A DNA stretch of 64,000 nt from Hydractinia symbiolongicarpus (taxonomy: Eukaryota > Cnidaria > Hydrozoa > Anthoathecata > Hydractiniidae): NCBI RefSeq assembly GCF_029227915.1, contig NC_079884.1, positions 6,450,001 to 6,514,000 on the forward strand. The letters run 5' to 3'. Positions 12,901-25,119 of the stretch are shown here, one piece after another (position 1 is the first letter of the stretch; each line of letters starts with the position of its first letter). Position numbers and translations under genes: made by a program. Under the pieces are notes generated by a model. The model saw only the letters and a program-made list of their open reading frames with translations, ran no database searches and was not told the DNA's origin.

Positions 12901-13072
12901 ACCAATAAAGCCCATGAGACTTGTAGTTTTTAAAAATGTTTTCATTTTTGATGAGACGCTGAATAAAAGAAGTTTAATCGCCGGCAAACGAAAACCCGCG
13001 ATTTCCCGTAAATCCCGGGCTTGGCCCGTATAGTCGAAAGTATACAAAGAAAGTACCCAGGGAGTAAACTGA
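9957..13072 (+). repeat. Block B HOR, 3,116-bp unit, copy 2
   Basis: This is the second copy of the 6,841-9,956 unit, with only scattered substitutions visible. It ends at about 13,072, where the sequence changes to the GATTTTCCGAACG plus TTTAATCACT monomer type. Its right part (from 11,574) was later caught up in a different tandem duplication of 2,283 bp. The two duplication frames therefore overlap, and the 3,116-bp event is probably the older one. Confidence 0.88.
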
Positions 13073-16000
13073 TTTTCCGAACGATTTTTTAAATTATTTT
13101 TTAATCACTAAAACGCATGGGACTTGTAGTTTTTAAAAATGCTTTCATTTTTGATGAGACGTTGAATAAAAGAAGTTTAATCGCCGGCAAACGAAAACCT
13201 GCGATTACCCGTAAATACCGGAATCGGCCCGTATAATCAAAAGTATACAAAGAAAGTACCCAGGGAGTAAACTCATTTCCTGAACGATTTTTTAAATTTT
13301 TTTTTAATCACTAAAACGCATGAGACTTGTAGTTTTTAAAAATGTTTTCATTTTTGATGAGACGCTGAATAAAAGAAGTTTAATCGCCGGCAAACGAAAA
13401 CCCGCGATTTCCCGTAAATCCCGGGCTTGGCCCGTATAGTCGAATGTATATAAAGAAAGTACCCAGGGAGTAAACTGATTTCTCGAACGATTTTTTAAAT
13501 TATTTTTTCACCTCTAAAACGCATGAGACTTGTAGTTTTCAAAAATGTTTTCATTTTTGATGAGACGCTGAATAAAAGAAGTTTAATAGCCGGCAAACGA
13601 AAACCCGCGATTTCCCGTAAATCTCGGGCTTGGCCCGTATAGTCCAATGTATACAAAGAAAGTACCCAGGGAGTAAACTGATTTTCCGAACGATTTTTTA
13701 AATTATATTTTAATCACTAAAACGCATGAGACTTGTAGTTTTTAAAAATGCTTTCATTTTTGATGACACGTTGAATAAAAGAAGTTTAATCGCCGGCAAA
13801 CGAAAACCCGCGATTACCCGTAAATACCGGAATCGGCCCGTATAATCAAAAGTATAGCCCGCGATTTCCCGTAAATCCCGGGCTTGGCCCGTATAGTCGA
13901 ATGTATACAAAGAAAGTACCCTGTGAGTAAACTCATTTCCAGAACGATTTTTTAAATTATTTTTCCACCACTAAAACGCATAAGACTTGTAGTTTAAAAA
14001 ATGTTTTTCATTTTTGATGAGACGCTGAATAAAAAAAGTTTAATAGCCGGCAAACGAAAACCCGCGATTTCCCGTAAATCCCGGGCTTGGTCCGTATAGT
14101 CAAAAAAATACAAAGAAAGTACCCAGGGAGTAAACTCATTTCCCGAACGATTTTTTAAATTATTTTGTCACCACAAAAACGCATGAGACTTGTAGTTTTC
14201 AAAAGTGTTTTCATTTTTGATGAGACGCTGAATAAAAGAAGTTTAATCGCCGGCAAATGCAAACCTGCGATTTCCCGTAAATCCCGGGCTTGGCCCGTAT
14301 AGTCGAATGTATACATAGAAAGTACCCAGGGAGTAAACTCATTTCCCGAACAATTTTTTAAACTATTTTTTCACCACTACAACGCATGAGACTTGTAGTT
14401 TTCAAAAATGTTTTCATTTTTGATGAAACGCTTAATGAAAGGGGTTTAATCGCCGGCAAACGAAAACCCGCGATTTCCCGTAAATCCCGGGCTTGGCCCG
14501 TATAGTCGAATGTATACAAAGAAAGTACCCTGTGAGTAAACTCATTTCCAGAAAAATTTTTTAAATTAGTTTTTCACCACTAAAGGCATAAGACTTGTAG
14601 TTTTCAAAAATGTTTTCATTTTTGATGAGACGCTGAATAAAAGAAGTTTAATCGCCGTCAAACGAAAACCCGCGATTTCCCGTAAATCCCGGGCTTGGCC
14701 CGTATAGTCAAAAGTATACAAAAAAAGTACCCAGGGAGTAAACTCATTTCCCAAACGATTTTTTAAATGATTTTGTCACCATTAAAACGCATGTGACTTG
14801 TAGTTTTCAAAAGTGTTTTCATTTTTGATGAGACGCTGAATAAAAGAAGTTTAATCGCTGGTAAACGAAAACCCGCGATTTCCCGTAAATCCCGGGCTTG
14901 GCCCGTATAGTTGTATGTGTCTGAAGAAAGTACCCAGGGAGTAAACTGATTTCCCGAACGATTTTTCAAATTATTTCTGCACCACTAGAACAAGTGAGAC
15001 TTGTAGTTTTCAAAAATGTTTTCATTTTTAATGAGAAGATTAATGAAGGAGGTTTAATCGCCGGTAAACGAAAACCCGCGATTTCCCGTAAATCCCGGGC
15101 TTGGCCCGTATAGTCGAATGTATACAAAGAAAGTACCCAGGGAGTAAACTCATTTTCCAAACGATTTTTTAAATTATTATTTCACCAATAAAGCCCATGA
15201 GACTTTTAGTTTTTAAAAATGTTTTCATTTTTGATGAGACGCTGAATAAAAGAAGTTTAATCGCCGGCAAACGAAAACCCGCGATTTCCCGTAAATCCCG
15301 GGCTTGGCCCGTATAGTCGAAAGTATACAAAGAAAGTACCCAGGGAGTAAACTGATTTTCCGAACGATTTTTTAAATTATTTTTTAATCACTAAAACGCA
15401 TGAGACTTGTAGTTTTTAAAAATGCTTTCATTTTTGATGAGACGTTGAATAAAAGAAGTTTAATCGCCGGCAAACGAAAACCCGCGATTACCCGTAAATA
15501 CCGGAATCGGCCCGTATAATCAAAAGTATACAAAGAAAGTACCCAGGGAGTAAACTCATTTCCTGAACGATTTTTTAAATTTTTTTTTAATCACTAAAAC
15601 GCATGAGACTTGTAGTTTTTAAAAATGTTTTCATTTTTGATGAGACGCTGAATAAAAGAAGTTTAATCGCCGGCAAACGAAAACCCGCGATTTCCCGTAA
15701 ATCCCGGGCTTGGCCCGTATAGTCGAATGTATATAAAGAAATTACCCAGGGAGTAAACTGATTTCTCGAACGATTTTTTAAATTATTTTTTCACCTCTAA
15801 AACGCATGAGACTGGTAGTTTTCAAAAATGTTTTCATTTTTGATGAGACGCTGAATAAAAGAAGTTTAATAGCCGGCAAACGAAAACCCGCGATTTCCCG
15901 TAAATCTCGGGCTTGGCCCGTATAGTCCAATGTATACAAAGAAAGTACCCAGGGAGTAAACTGATTTTCCGAACGATTTTTTAAATTATATTTTAATCAC

Positions 16001-16139
16001 TAAAACGCATGAGACTTGTAGTTTTTAAAAATGCTTTCATTTTTGATGACACGTTGAATAAAAGAAGTTTAATCGCCGGCAAACGAAAACCCGCGATTAC
16101 CCGTAAATACCGGAATCGGCCCGTATAATCAAAAGTATA
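11574..16139 (+). repeat. 2,283-bp tandem duplication (11,574-13,856 and 13,857-16,139)
   Basis: The two halves align at a constant +2,283 bp (12,283/14,566, 12,480/14,763, 12,683/14,966, 13,069/15,352). The join is visible at about 13,857, where CAAAAGTATA is followed directly by GCCCGCGATTT instead of the usual CAAAGAAAG. At the equivalent end of copy 2 (16,139-16,140) the normal CAAAGAAAG continuation is present. This is the signature of a simple tandem duplication with a non-homologous junction: 11 monomers plus about 50 bp. I saw little microhomology at the join. Confidence 0.87.
12995..13028 (+). other. Helically phased CCCG motifs (representative)
   Basis: CCCG starts at 12,995, 13,005, 13,014 and 13,025, about one DNA helical turn apart, with AT-rich spacers (ATTT, TAAAT). 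The pattern is present in most monomers as CCCGCGATTT, CCCGTAAAT, CCCGGGCTTGG, CCCGTATAG. It could derive from an old 10-bp sub-repeat or favour DNA bending around a nucleosome. Confidence 0.55.
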
Positions 16140-19100
16140 CAAAGAAAGTACCCAGGGAGTAAACTCATTTCCTGAACGATTTTTTGAATTTTTTTAATCA
16201 CTAAAACGCATGAGACTTGTAGTTTTTAAAAATGTTTTCATTTTTGATGAGACGCTGAATAAAAGAAGTTTGATCGCCGGCAAACGAAAACCTGCGATTT
16301 CCCGTAAAACCCCAGCTTGGCCCGTATAGTCGAATGTATACAAAGAAAGTACCCAGGGATTAAACTGATTTTCCGAACGATTTTTTAAATTATTTTTTCA
16401 CCTCTAAAACGCATGAGACTTGTAGTTTTCAAAAATGTTTTCATTTTTGATGAGACGCTGAATAAAAGAAGTTTAATCGCCGGCAAACGAAAACCCGCCA
16501 TTTCCCGTAAATACCGGAATCGACCCGTATAGTCAAAAGTATACAAAGAAAGTACCCAAGGAGTAAACTCATTTCCCGAACGATTTTTTAAATTTTTTTT
16601 TAATCACTAAAACGCATGAGACATGTAGTTTTTAAAAATGTTTTCATTTTTGATGAGACGCTGAATAAAAGAAGTTTAATCGCCGGAAAACGAAAACCCG
16701 CGATTTCCCGAAAATACCGAAATCGGCCAGTATAGTCAACAGTATACAAAGAAAGTTCCCAGGGAGTAAACTCATTTCCCGAACGATTTTTTAAATTATT
16801 TTTTCACCTCTAAAACGCATGAGACTTGTAGTTTTAAAAAATGTTTTCATTTTTGATGAGACGCTGAATAAAAGAAGTTTAATCGCCGGCAAACAAAAAC
16901 CCGCGATTTCCCGAAAATCCCGGGCTTGGCTTGTATAGTCGAATGTAAACAAACAAAGTACCCAGGGAGTAAACTGATTTCCCGAACGATTTTTTAAATA
17001 ATTTCTGCACCACTAGAACGAATGAGACTTGTAGTATTCAAAAATGTTCACATTTTTGATGAGACGCTGAATAAAAGAAGTTTAATAGCCGGTAAACGAA
17101 AACCCGTGATTTCCCGTAAACCCCGGGCTTGGCCCGTATAGTCGAATGTATACAAAAAAAGTACCCAGGGAGTAAATTCATTTCCCGACCGATTTTTTAA
17201 ATTATTTTTTAATCACTGAAACGCTTGAGACTTGTAGTTTTCAAGAATGTTTTCATTTTTGATGAGACGCTGACTAAAAGAAGTTTAATCGCCGGCAAAC
17301 GAAAACCCGCGATTTCCCGTAAATCCCGGGCTTGGTCGTATAGTCGAATGTATACAAAGAAAGTACCCAGGGAGTAAATTAATTTCCCGAACGATTTTTT
17401 AAATAATTTCTGCACCACTAGAACGAATGAGACTTGTAGTATTCAAAAATGTTTACATTTTTGGTGAGACGCTGAATAAAAGAAGTTTAATCGCCGGCAA
17501 ACGAAAACCCGCGTTAACCTAAATCCCGGACTCGGCCCGTATAATTAAAAGTGTACAAAGAAAGTACCCAGGGATTAAACTGATTTCCCGAACGATTTTT
17601 TAAATAATCTCTGCACCACTAGAACGAATGAGACTTGTAGTATTCAAAAATGTTTACATTTTTGGTGAGACGTTGAATAAAAGCAGTTTAATCTCCCGCA
17701 AACGAAAACCTGCGATTTCGCAATAATCCCGGGCTTGGCTTGTATAGTCCAATGTATGCAAATAAAGTACCCAGGGAGTAAACTGATTTTCCAAACGATT
17801 TTTTAAATTATATTTTAATCACTAAAACGCATGAGACTTGTAGTTTTTAAAAATGCTTTCATTTTTGATGACGCGTTGAATAAAAGAAGTTTAATCGCCG
17901 GCAAACGAAAACCCGCGATTACCCGTAAATACCGGAATCGGCCCGTATAATCAAAAGTATACAAAGAAAGTACCCAGGGAGTAAACTCATTTCCTGAACG
18001 ATTTTTTCAATTTTTTTAATTACTAAAACGCATGAGACTTGTAGTTTTTAAAAATGTTTTCATTTTTGATGAGACGCTGAATAAAAGAAGTTTGATCGCC
18101 GGAAAACGAAAACCCGCGATTTCCCGAAAATACCGGGCTTGGCCGGTATATTCGAATGTATACAAAGAAAGTACCCAGGGTGTAAACTAATTTCCCGAAC
18201 GATTTTTTAAACTATTTTTTAATCACTTAAACGCACGAGACTTGTAGTTTTCAAAAATGTTTTTATTTTTGATGAGACGTTGAATAAAAGAAGTTTAATC
18301 GCCGGCAAACGAAAACCTGCGATTTCCCGAAAATACCGAAATCGGCCAGTATAGTCAACAGTAAACAAAGAAAGTTCCCAGGGAGTAAACTCATTTCCCG
18401 AACGATTTTTTAAATTATTTTTTCACCTCTAAAACGCATGAGACTTGTAGTTTTAAAAAATGTTTTCATTTTTGATGAGACGCTGAATAAAAGAAGTTTA
18501 ATCGCCGGCAAACAAAAACCCGCGATTTCCAGTAAATACCGAAATTGGCCCGTATAGTCGAATGTATACAAAGAAAGTACCCAGGGAGTAAACTAATTTT
18601 CCGAACAATTTTTTAAATAATTTTTTCACCTCTAAAACGCATGAGACTTGGAGTTTTAAAAAATGTTTTCATTTTTGATGAGACGCTGAATAAAAGAAGT
18701 TTAATCGCCGGCAAACGAAAACCCGCGATTTCCCGAAAATCCCGGGCTTGGCTTGTATAGTCGAATGTAAACAAACAAAGTACCCAGGGAGTAAACTGAT
18801 TTCCCGAACGATTTTTTAAATAATTTCTGCACCACTAGAACGAATGAGACTTGTAGTATTCAAAAATGTTCACATTTTTGATGAGACGCTGAATAAAAGA
18901 AGTTTAATAGCCGGTAAACGAAAACCCGCGATTTCCCGTAAACCCCGGGCTTGGCCCGTATAGTCGAATGTATACAAAAAAAGTACCCAGGGAGTAAATT
19001 CATTTCCCGACCGATTTTTTAAATTATTTTTTAATCACTGAAACGCTTGAGACTTGTAGTTTTCAAGAATGTTTTCATTTTTGATGAGACGCTGAATAAA

Positions 19101-19199
19101 AGAAGTTTAATCGCCGGCAAACGAAAACCGGCGATTTCCCGTAAATTCTGGAATCAGCCCGTATAGTCAAAAGTATACAAGGAAAGTACCAAGGGAGTA
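16140..19199 (+). repeat. Block C: mosaic SAT1 monomers with a 1.8-2.0 kb periodicity
   Basis: Monomers here mix the TTTAATCACT, CACCTCTAAAACGC and AATTTCTGCACCACTAG types. Positions 16,820-17,270 match 18,640-19,090 at +1,822 bp. Positions 17,275-17,740 match 19,297-19,765 at about +2,025 bp. The two offsets differ by one monomer (203 bp), consistent with a monomer gained or lost after duplication. Nothing other than SAT1 is present. Confidence 0.75.
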
Positions 19200-22100
19200 A
19201 ACTCATTTCCCGAACGATTTTTTAAATTATTTTTTCACCAATAAAACGCATGAGACTTGTAGATTTCAAAAATCGTTTCATTTTTGATGAGACGCTGACT
19301 AAAAGAAGTTTAATCGCCGGCAAACGAAAACCCGCGATTTCCCGTAAATCCCGGGCTTGGTCGTATAGTCGAATGTATACAAAGAAAGTACCCAGGGAGT
19401 AAATTGATTTCCCGAACGATTTTTTAAATAATTTCTGCACCACTAGAACGAATGAGACTTGTAGTATTCAAAAATGTTTACATTTTTGGTGAGACGCTGA
19501 ATAAAAGAAGTTTAATCGCCGGCAAACGAAAACCCGCGTTAACCTAAATCCCGGACTCGGCCCGTATAATTAAAAGTGTACAAAGAAAGTACCCAGGGAT
19601 TAAACTGATTTCCCGAACGATTTTTTAAATAATCTCTGCACCACTAGAACGAATGAGACTTGTAGTATTCAAAAATGTTTACATTTTTGGTGAGACGTTG
19701 AATAAAAGCAGTTTAATCTCCCGCAAACGAAAACCTGCGATTTCGCGAAAATCCCGGGCTTGGCTTGTATAGTCCAATGTATACAAATAAAGTACCCAGG
19801 GAGTAAACTGATTTCCCGAACGATTTTTTAAATAATTTCTGCACCACTAGAACGAATGAGACTTGTAGTATTCAAAAATGTTCACATTTTTGATGAGACG
19901 CTGAATAAAAGAAGTTTAATAGCCGGCAAACGAAAACCCGCGATTTCCCGTAAATCCCGGGCTTGGCCCGTATAGTCGAATGTATACAAAGAAAGTACCC
20001 AGGGAGTAAATTCATTTCCCGAACGATTTTTTAAATTTTTTTTTAATCACTGAAACGCTTGCGACTTGTAGTTTTCAAAAATGTTTTCATTTTTGATGAG
20101 ACGCTGAATAAAAGAAGTTTAATAGCCGGCAAACGAAAACCCGCGATTTCCCGTAAATCTCGGGCTTGGCCCGTATAGTCCAATGTATACAAAGAAAGTA
20201 CCCAGGGAGTAAACTGATTTTCCGAACGATTTTTAAATTATATTTTAATCACTAAAACGCATGAGACTTGTAGTTTTTAAAAATGCTTTCATTTTTGATG
20301 ACACGTTGAATAAAAGAAGTTTAATCGCCGGAAAACGAAAACCCGCGATTACCCGTAAATACCGGAATCGGCCCGTATAATCAAAAGTATACAAAGAAAG
20401 TACCCAGGGAGTAAACTCATTTCCTGAACGATTTTTTGAATTTTTTTAATCACTAAAACGCATGAGACTTGTAGTTTTTAAAAATGTTTTCATTTTTGAT
20501 GAGACGCTGAATAAAAGAAGTTTAATCGCCGGCAAACGAAAACCTGCGATTTCCCGTAAATACCGAATCGGCCCGTATAATCAAAAGTATACAAAGAAAG
20601 TACCCAGGGAGTAAACTCATTTTCTGAACGATTTTTTGAATTTTTTTAATCACTAAAACGCATGAGACTTGTAGTTTTTAAAAATGTTTTCATTTTTGAT
20701 GAGACGCTGAATAAAAGAAGTTTAATCGCCGGCAAACGAAAACCTGCGATTTCCCGTAAAACCCCGGGCTTGGCTTGTATAGTCCAATGTATACAAATAA
20801 AGTACCCAGGGAGTAAACTGATTTCCCGAACGATTTTTTAAATAATTTCTGCACCACTAGAACGAATGAGACTTGTAGTATTCAAAAATGTTCACATTTT
20901 TGATGAGACGCTGAATAAAAGAAGTTTAATAGCCGGCAAACGAAAACCCGCGATTTCCCGTAAATCCCGGGCTTGGCCCGTATAGTCGAATGTATACAAA
21001 GAAAGTACCCAGGGAGTAAATTCATTTCCCGAACGATTTTTTAAGTTTTTTTTGTAATCACTGAAACGCTTGCGACTTGTAGTTTTCAAAAATGTTTTCA
21101 TTTTTGATGAGACGCTGAATAAAAGAAGTTTAATAGCCGGCAAACGAAAACCCGCGATTTCCCGTAAATCTCGGGCTTGGCCCGTATAGTCCAATGTATA
21201 CAAAGAAAGTACCCAGGGAGTAAACTGATTTTCCGAACGATTTTTTAAATTATATTTTAATCACTAAAACGCATGAGACTTGTAGTTTTTAAAAATGCTT
21301 TCATTTTTGATGACACGTTGAATAAAAGAAGTTTAATCGCCGGCAATCGAAAACCCGCGATTACCCGTAAATACCGGAATCGGCCCGTATAATCAAAAGT
21401 ATACAAAGAAAGTACCCAGGGAGTAAACTCATTTCCTGAACGATTTTTTGAATTTTTTTAATCACTAAAACGCATGAGACTTGTAGTTTTTAAAAATGTT
21501 TTCATTTTTGATGAGACGCTGAATAAAAGAAGTTTAATCGCCGGCAAACGAAAACCCGCCATTTCCCGTAAATACCGGAATCGACCCGTATAGTCAAAAG
21601 TATACAAAGAAAGTACCCAAGGAGTAAACTCATTTCCCGAACGATTTTTTAAATTTTTTTTTAATCACTAAAACGCATGAGACATGTAGTTTTTAAAAAT
21701 GTTTTCATTTTTGATGAGACGCTGAATAAAAGAAGTTTAATCGCTGGAAAACGAAAACCCGCGATTTCCCGAAAATACCGGGCTTGGCCGGTATATTCGA
21801 ATGTATACAAAGAAAGTACCCAGGGTGTAAACTGATTTCCCAACGATTTTTTAAACTATTTTTTAATCACTAAAACGCACGAGACTTGTAGTTTTCGAAA
21901 ATGTTTTTATTTTTGATGAGACGTTGAATAAAAGAAGTTTACTCGCCGGCAAACGAAAACCCGCGATTTCCCGAAAATACCGAAATCGGCCAGTATAGTC
22001 AACAGTATACAAAGAAAGTTCCCAGGGAGTAAACTCATTTCCCGAACGATTTTTTAAATTATTTTTTCACCTCTAAAACGCATGAGACTTGTAGTTTTAA

Positions 22101-22235
22101 AAAATGTTTTCATTTTTGATGAGACGCTGAATAAAAGAAGTTTAATCGCCGGCAAACAAAAACCCGCGATTTTCAGTAAATACCGAAATTGGCCCGTATA
22201 GTCGAATGTATACAAAGAAAGTACCCAGGGAGTAA
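19200..22235 (+). repeat. Block D HOR, about 3,036-bp unit, copy 1
   Basis: This unit is collinear with 22,236 onward at +3,035 bp (19,222/22,257), then +3,036 bp (20,892/23,928). The one-base change is explained by TACCGAATCGG near 20,567 against TACCGGAATCGG near 23,603. The unit is about 15 monomers with small indels. The left edge is set by a switch of the preceding monomer (TTCTGGAATCAGCCCG before copy 1, TACCGAAATTGGCCCG before copy 2). Confidence 0.87.
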
Positions 22236-25070
22236 ACTCATTTTCCGAACGATTTTTTAAATTATTTTTTCACCAATAAAACGCATGAGACTTGTAGTTT
22301 TCAAAAATCGTTTCATTTTTGATGAGACGCTGACTAAAAGAAGTTTAATCGCCGGCAAACGAAAACCCGCGATTTCCCGTAAATCCCGGGCTTGGTCGTA
22401 TAGTCGAATGTATACAAAGAAAGTACCCAGGGAGTAAATTGATTTCCCGAACGATTTTTTAAATAATTTCTGCACCACTAGAACGAATGAGACTTGTAGT
22501 ATTCAAAAATGTTTACATTTTTGGTGAGACGCTGAATAAAAGAAGTTTAATCGCCGGCAAACGAAAACCCGCGTTAACCTAAATCCCGGACTCGGCCCGT
22601 ATAATTAAAAGTGTACAAAGAAAGTACCCAGGGATTAAACTGATTTCCCGAACGATTTTTTAAATAATCTCTGCACCACTAGAACGAATGAGACTTGTAG
22701 TATTCAAAAATGTTTACATTTTTGGTGAGACGTTGAATAAAAGCAGTTTAATCTCCCGCAAACGAAAACCTGCGATTTCGCGAAAATCCCGGGCTTGGCT
22801 TGAATAGTCCAATGTATACAAATAAAGTACCCAGGGAGTAAACTGATTTCCCGAACGATTTTTTAAATAATTTCTGCACCACTAGAACGAATGAGACTTG
22901 TAGTATTCAAAAATGTTCACATTTTTGATGAGACGCTGAATAAAAGAAGTTTAATAGCCGGCAAACGAAAACCCGCGATTTCCCGTAAATCCCGGGCTTG
23001 GCCCGTATAGTCGAATGTATACAAAGAAAGTACCCAGGGAGTAAATTCATTTCCCGAACGATTTTTTAAATTTTTTTTTAATCACTGAAACGCTTGCGAC
23101 TTGTAGTTTTCAAAAATGTTTTCATTTTTGATGAGACGCTGAATAAAAGAAGTTTAATAGCCGGCAAACGAAAACCCGCGATTTCCCGTAAATCTCGGGC
23201 TTGGCCCGTATAGTCCAATGTATACAAAGAAAGTACCCAGGGAGTAAACTGATTTTCCGAACGATTTTTAAATTATATTTTAATCACTAAAACGCATGAG
23301 ACTTGTAGTTTTTAAAAATGCTTTCATTTTTGATGACACGTTGAATAAAAGAAGTTTAATCGCCGGAAAACGAAAACCCGCGATTACCCGTAAATACCGG
23401 AATCGGCCCGTATAATCAAAAGTATACAAAGAAAGTACCCAGGGAGTAAACTCATTTCCTGAACGATTTTTTGAATTTTTTTAATCACTAAAACGCATGA
23501 GACTTGTAGTTTTTAAAAATGTTTTCATTTTTGATGAGACGCTGAATAAAAGAAGTTTAATCGCCGGCAAACGAAAACCTGCGATTTCCCGTAAATACCG
23601 GAATCGGCCCGTATAATCAAAAGTATACAAAGAAAGTACCCAGGGAGTAAACTCATTTTCTGAACGATTTTTTGAATTTTTTTAATCACTAAAACGCATG
23701 AGACTTGTAGTTTTTAAAAATGTTTTCATTTTTGATGAGACGCTGAATAAAAGAAGTTTAATCGCCGGCAAACGAAAACCTGCGATTTCCCGTAAAACCC
23801 CGGGCTTGGCTTGTATAGTCCAATGTATACAAATAAAGTACCCAGGGAGTAAACTGATTTCCCGAACGATTTTTTAAATAATTTCTGCACCACTAGAACG
23901 AATGAGACTTGTAGTATTCAAAAATGTTCACATTTTTGATGAGACGCTGAATAAAAGAAGTTTAATAGCCGGCAAACGAAAACCCGCGATTTCCCGTAAA
24001 TCCCGGGCTTGGCCCGTATAGTCGAATGTATACAAAGAAAGTACCCAGGGAGTAAATTCATTTCCCGAACGATTTTTTAAGTTTTTTTTGTAATCACTGA
24101 AACGCTTGCGACTTGTAGTTTTCAAAAATGTTTTCATTTTTGATGAGACGCTGAATAAAAGAAGTTTAATAGCCGGCAAACGAAAACCCGCGATTTCCCG
24201 TAAATCTCGGGCTTGGCCCGTATAGTCCAATGTATACAAAGAAAGTACCCAGGGAGTAAACTGATTTTCCGAACGATTTTTTAAATTATATTTTAATCAC
24301 TAAAACGCATGAGACTTGTAGTTTTTAAAAATGCTTTCATTTTTGATGACACGTTGAATAAAAGAAGTTTAATCGCCGGCAATCGAAAACCCGCGATTAC
24401 CCGTAAATACCGGAATCGGCCCGTATAATCAAAAGTATACAAAGAAAGTACCCAGGGAGTAAACTCATTTCCTGAACGATTTTTTGAATTTTTTTAATCA
24501 CTAAAACGCATGAGACTTGTAGTTTTTAAAAATGTTTTCATTTTTGATGAGACGCTGAATAAAAGAAGTTTAATCGCCGGCAAACGAAAACCCGCCATTT
24601 CCCGTAAATACCGGAATCGACCCGTATAGTCAAAAGTATACAAAGAAAGTACCCAAGGAGTAAACTCATTTCCCGAACGATTTTTTAAATTTTTTTTTAA
24701 TCACTAAAACGCATGAGACATGTAGTTTTTAAAAATGTTTTCATTTTTGATGAGACGCTGAATAAAAGAAGTTTAATCGCCGGAAAACGAAAACCCGCGA
24801 TTTCCCGAAAATACCGGGCTTGGCCGGTATATTCGAATGTATACAAAGAAAGTACCCAGGGTGTAAACTGATTTCCCGAACGATTTTTTAAACTATTTTT
24901 TAATCACTAAAACGCACGAGACTTGTAGTTTTCGAAAATGTTTTCATTTTTGATGAGACGCTGAATAAAAGAAGTTTAATCGCCGGCAAACAAAAACCCG
25001 CGATTTTCAGTAAATACCGAAATTGGCCCGTATAGTCGAATGTATACAAAGAAACTACCCAGGCAGTAAA
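22236..25070 (+). repeat. Block D HOR, copy 2, one monomer shorter
   Basis: Copy 2 follows copy 1 to about 24,945. There it skips one monomer: the TTTTCGAAAATG monomer runs directly into the sequence equivalent to about 22,110, with TTTTCAGTAAATACC shared. It then continues to about 25,070. The deletion is close to one 203-bp unit, as expected from slippage or unequal exchange in register. Confidence 0.83.
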
Positions 25071-25119
25071 CTAATTTTCCGAACAAATTTTTAAATAATT
25101 TTTTTACCTCTAAAACGCA

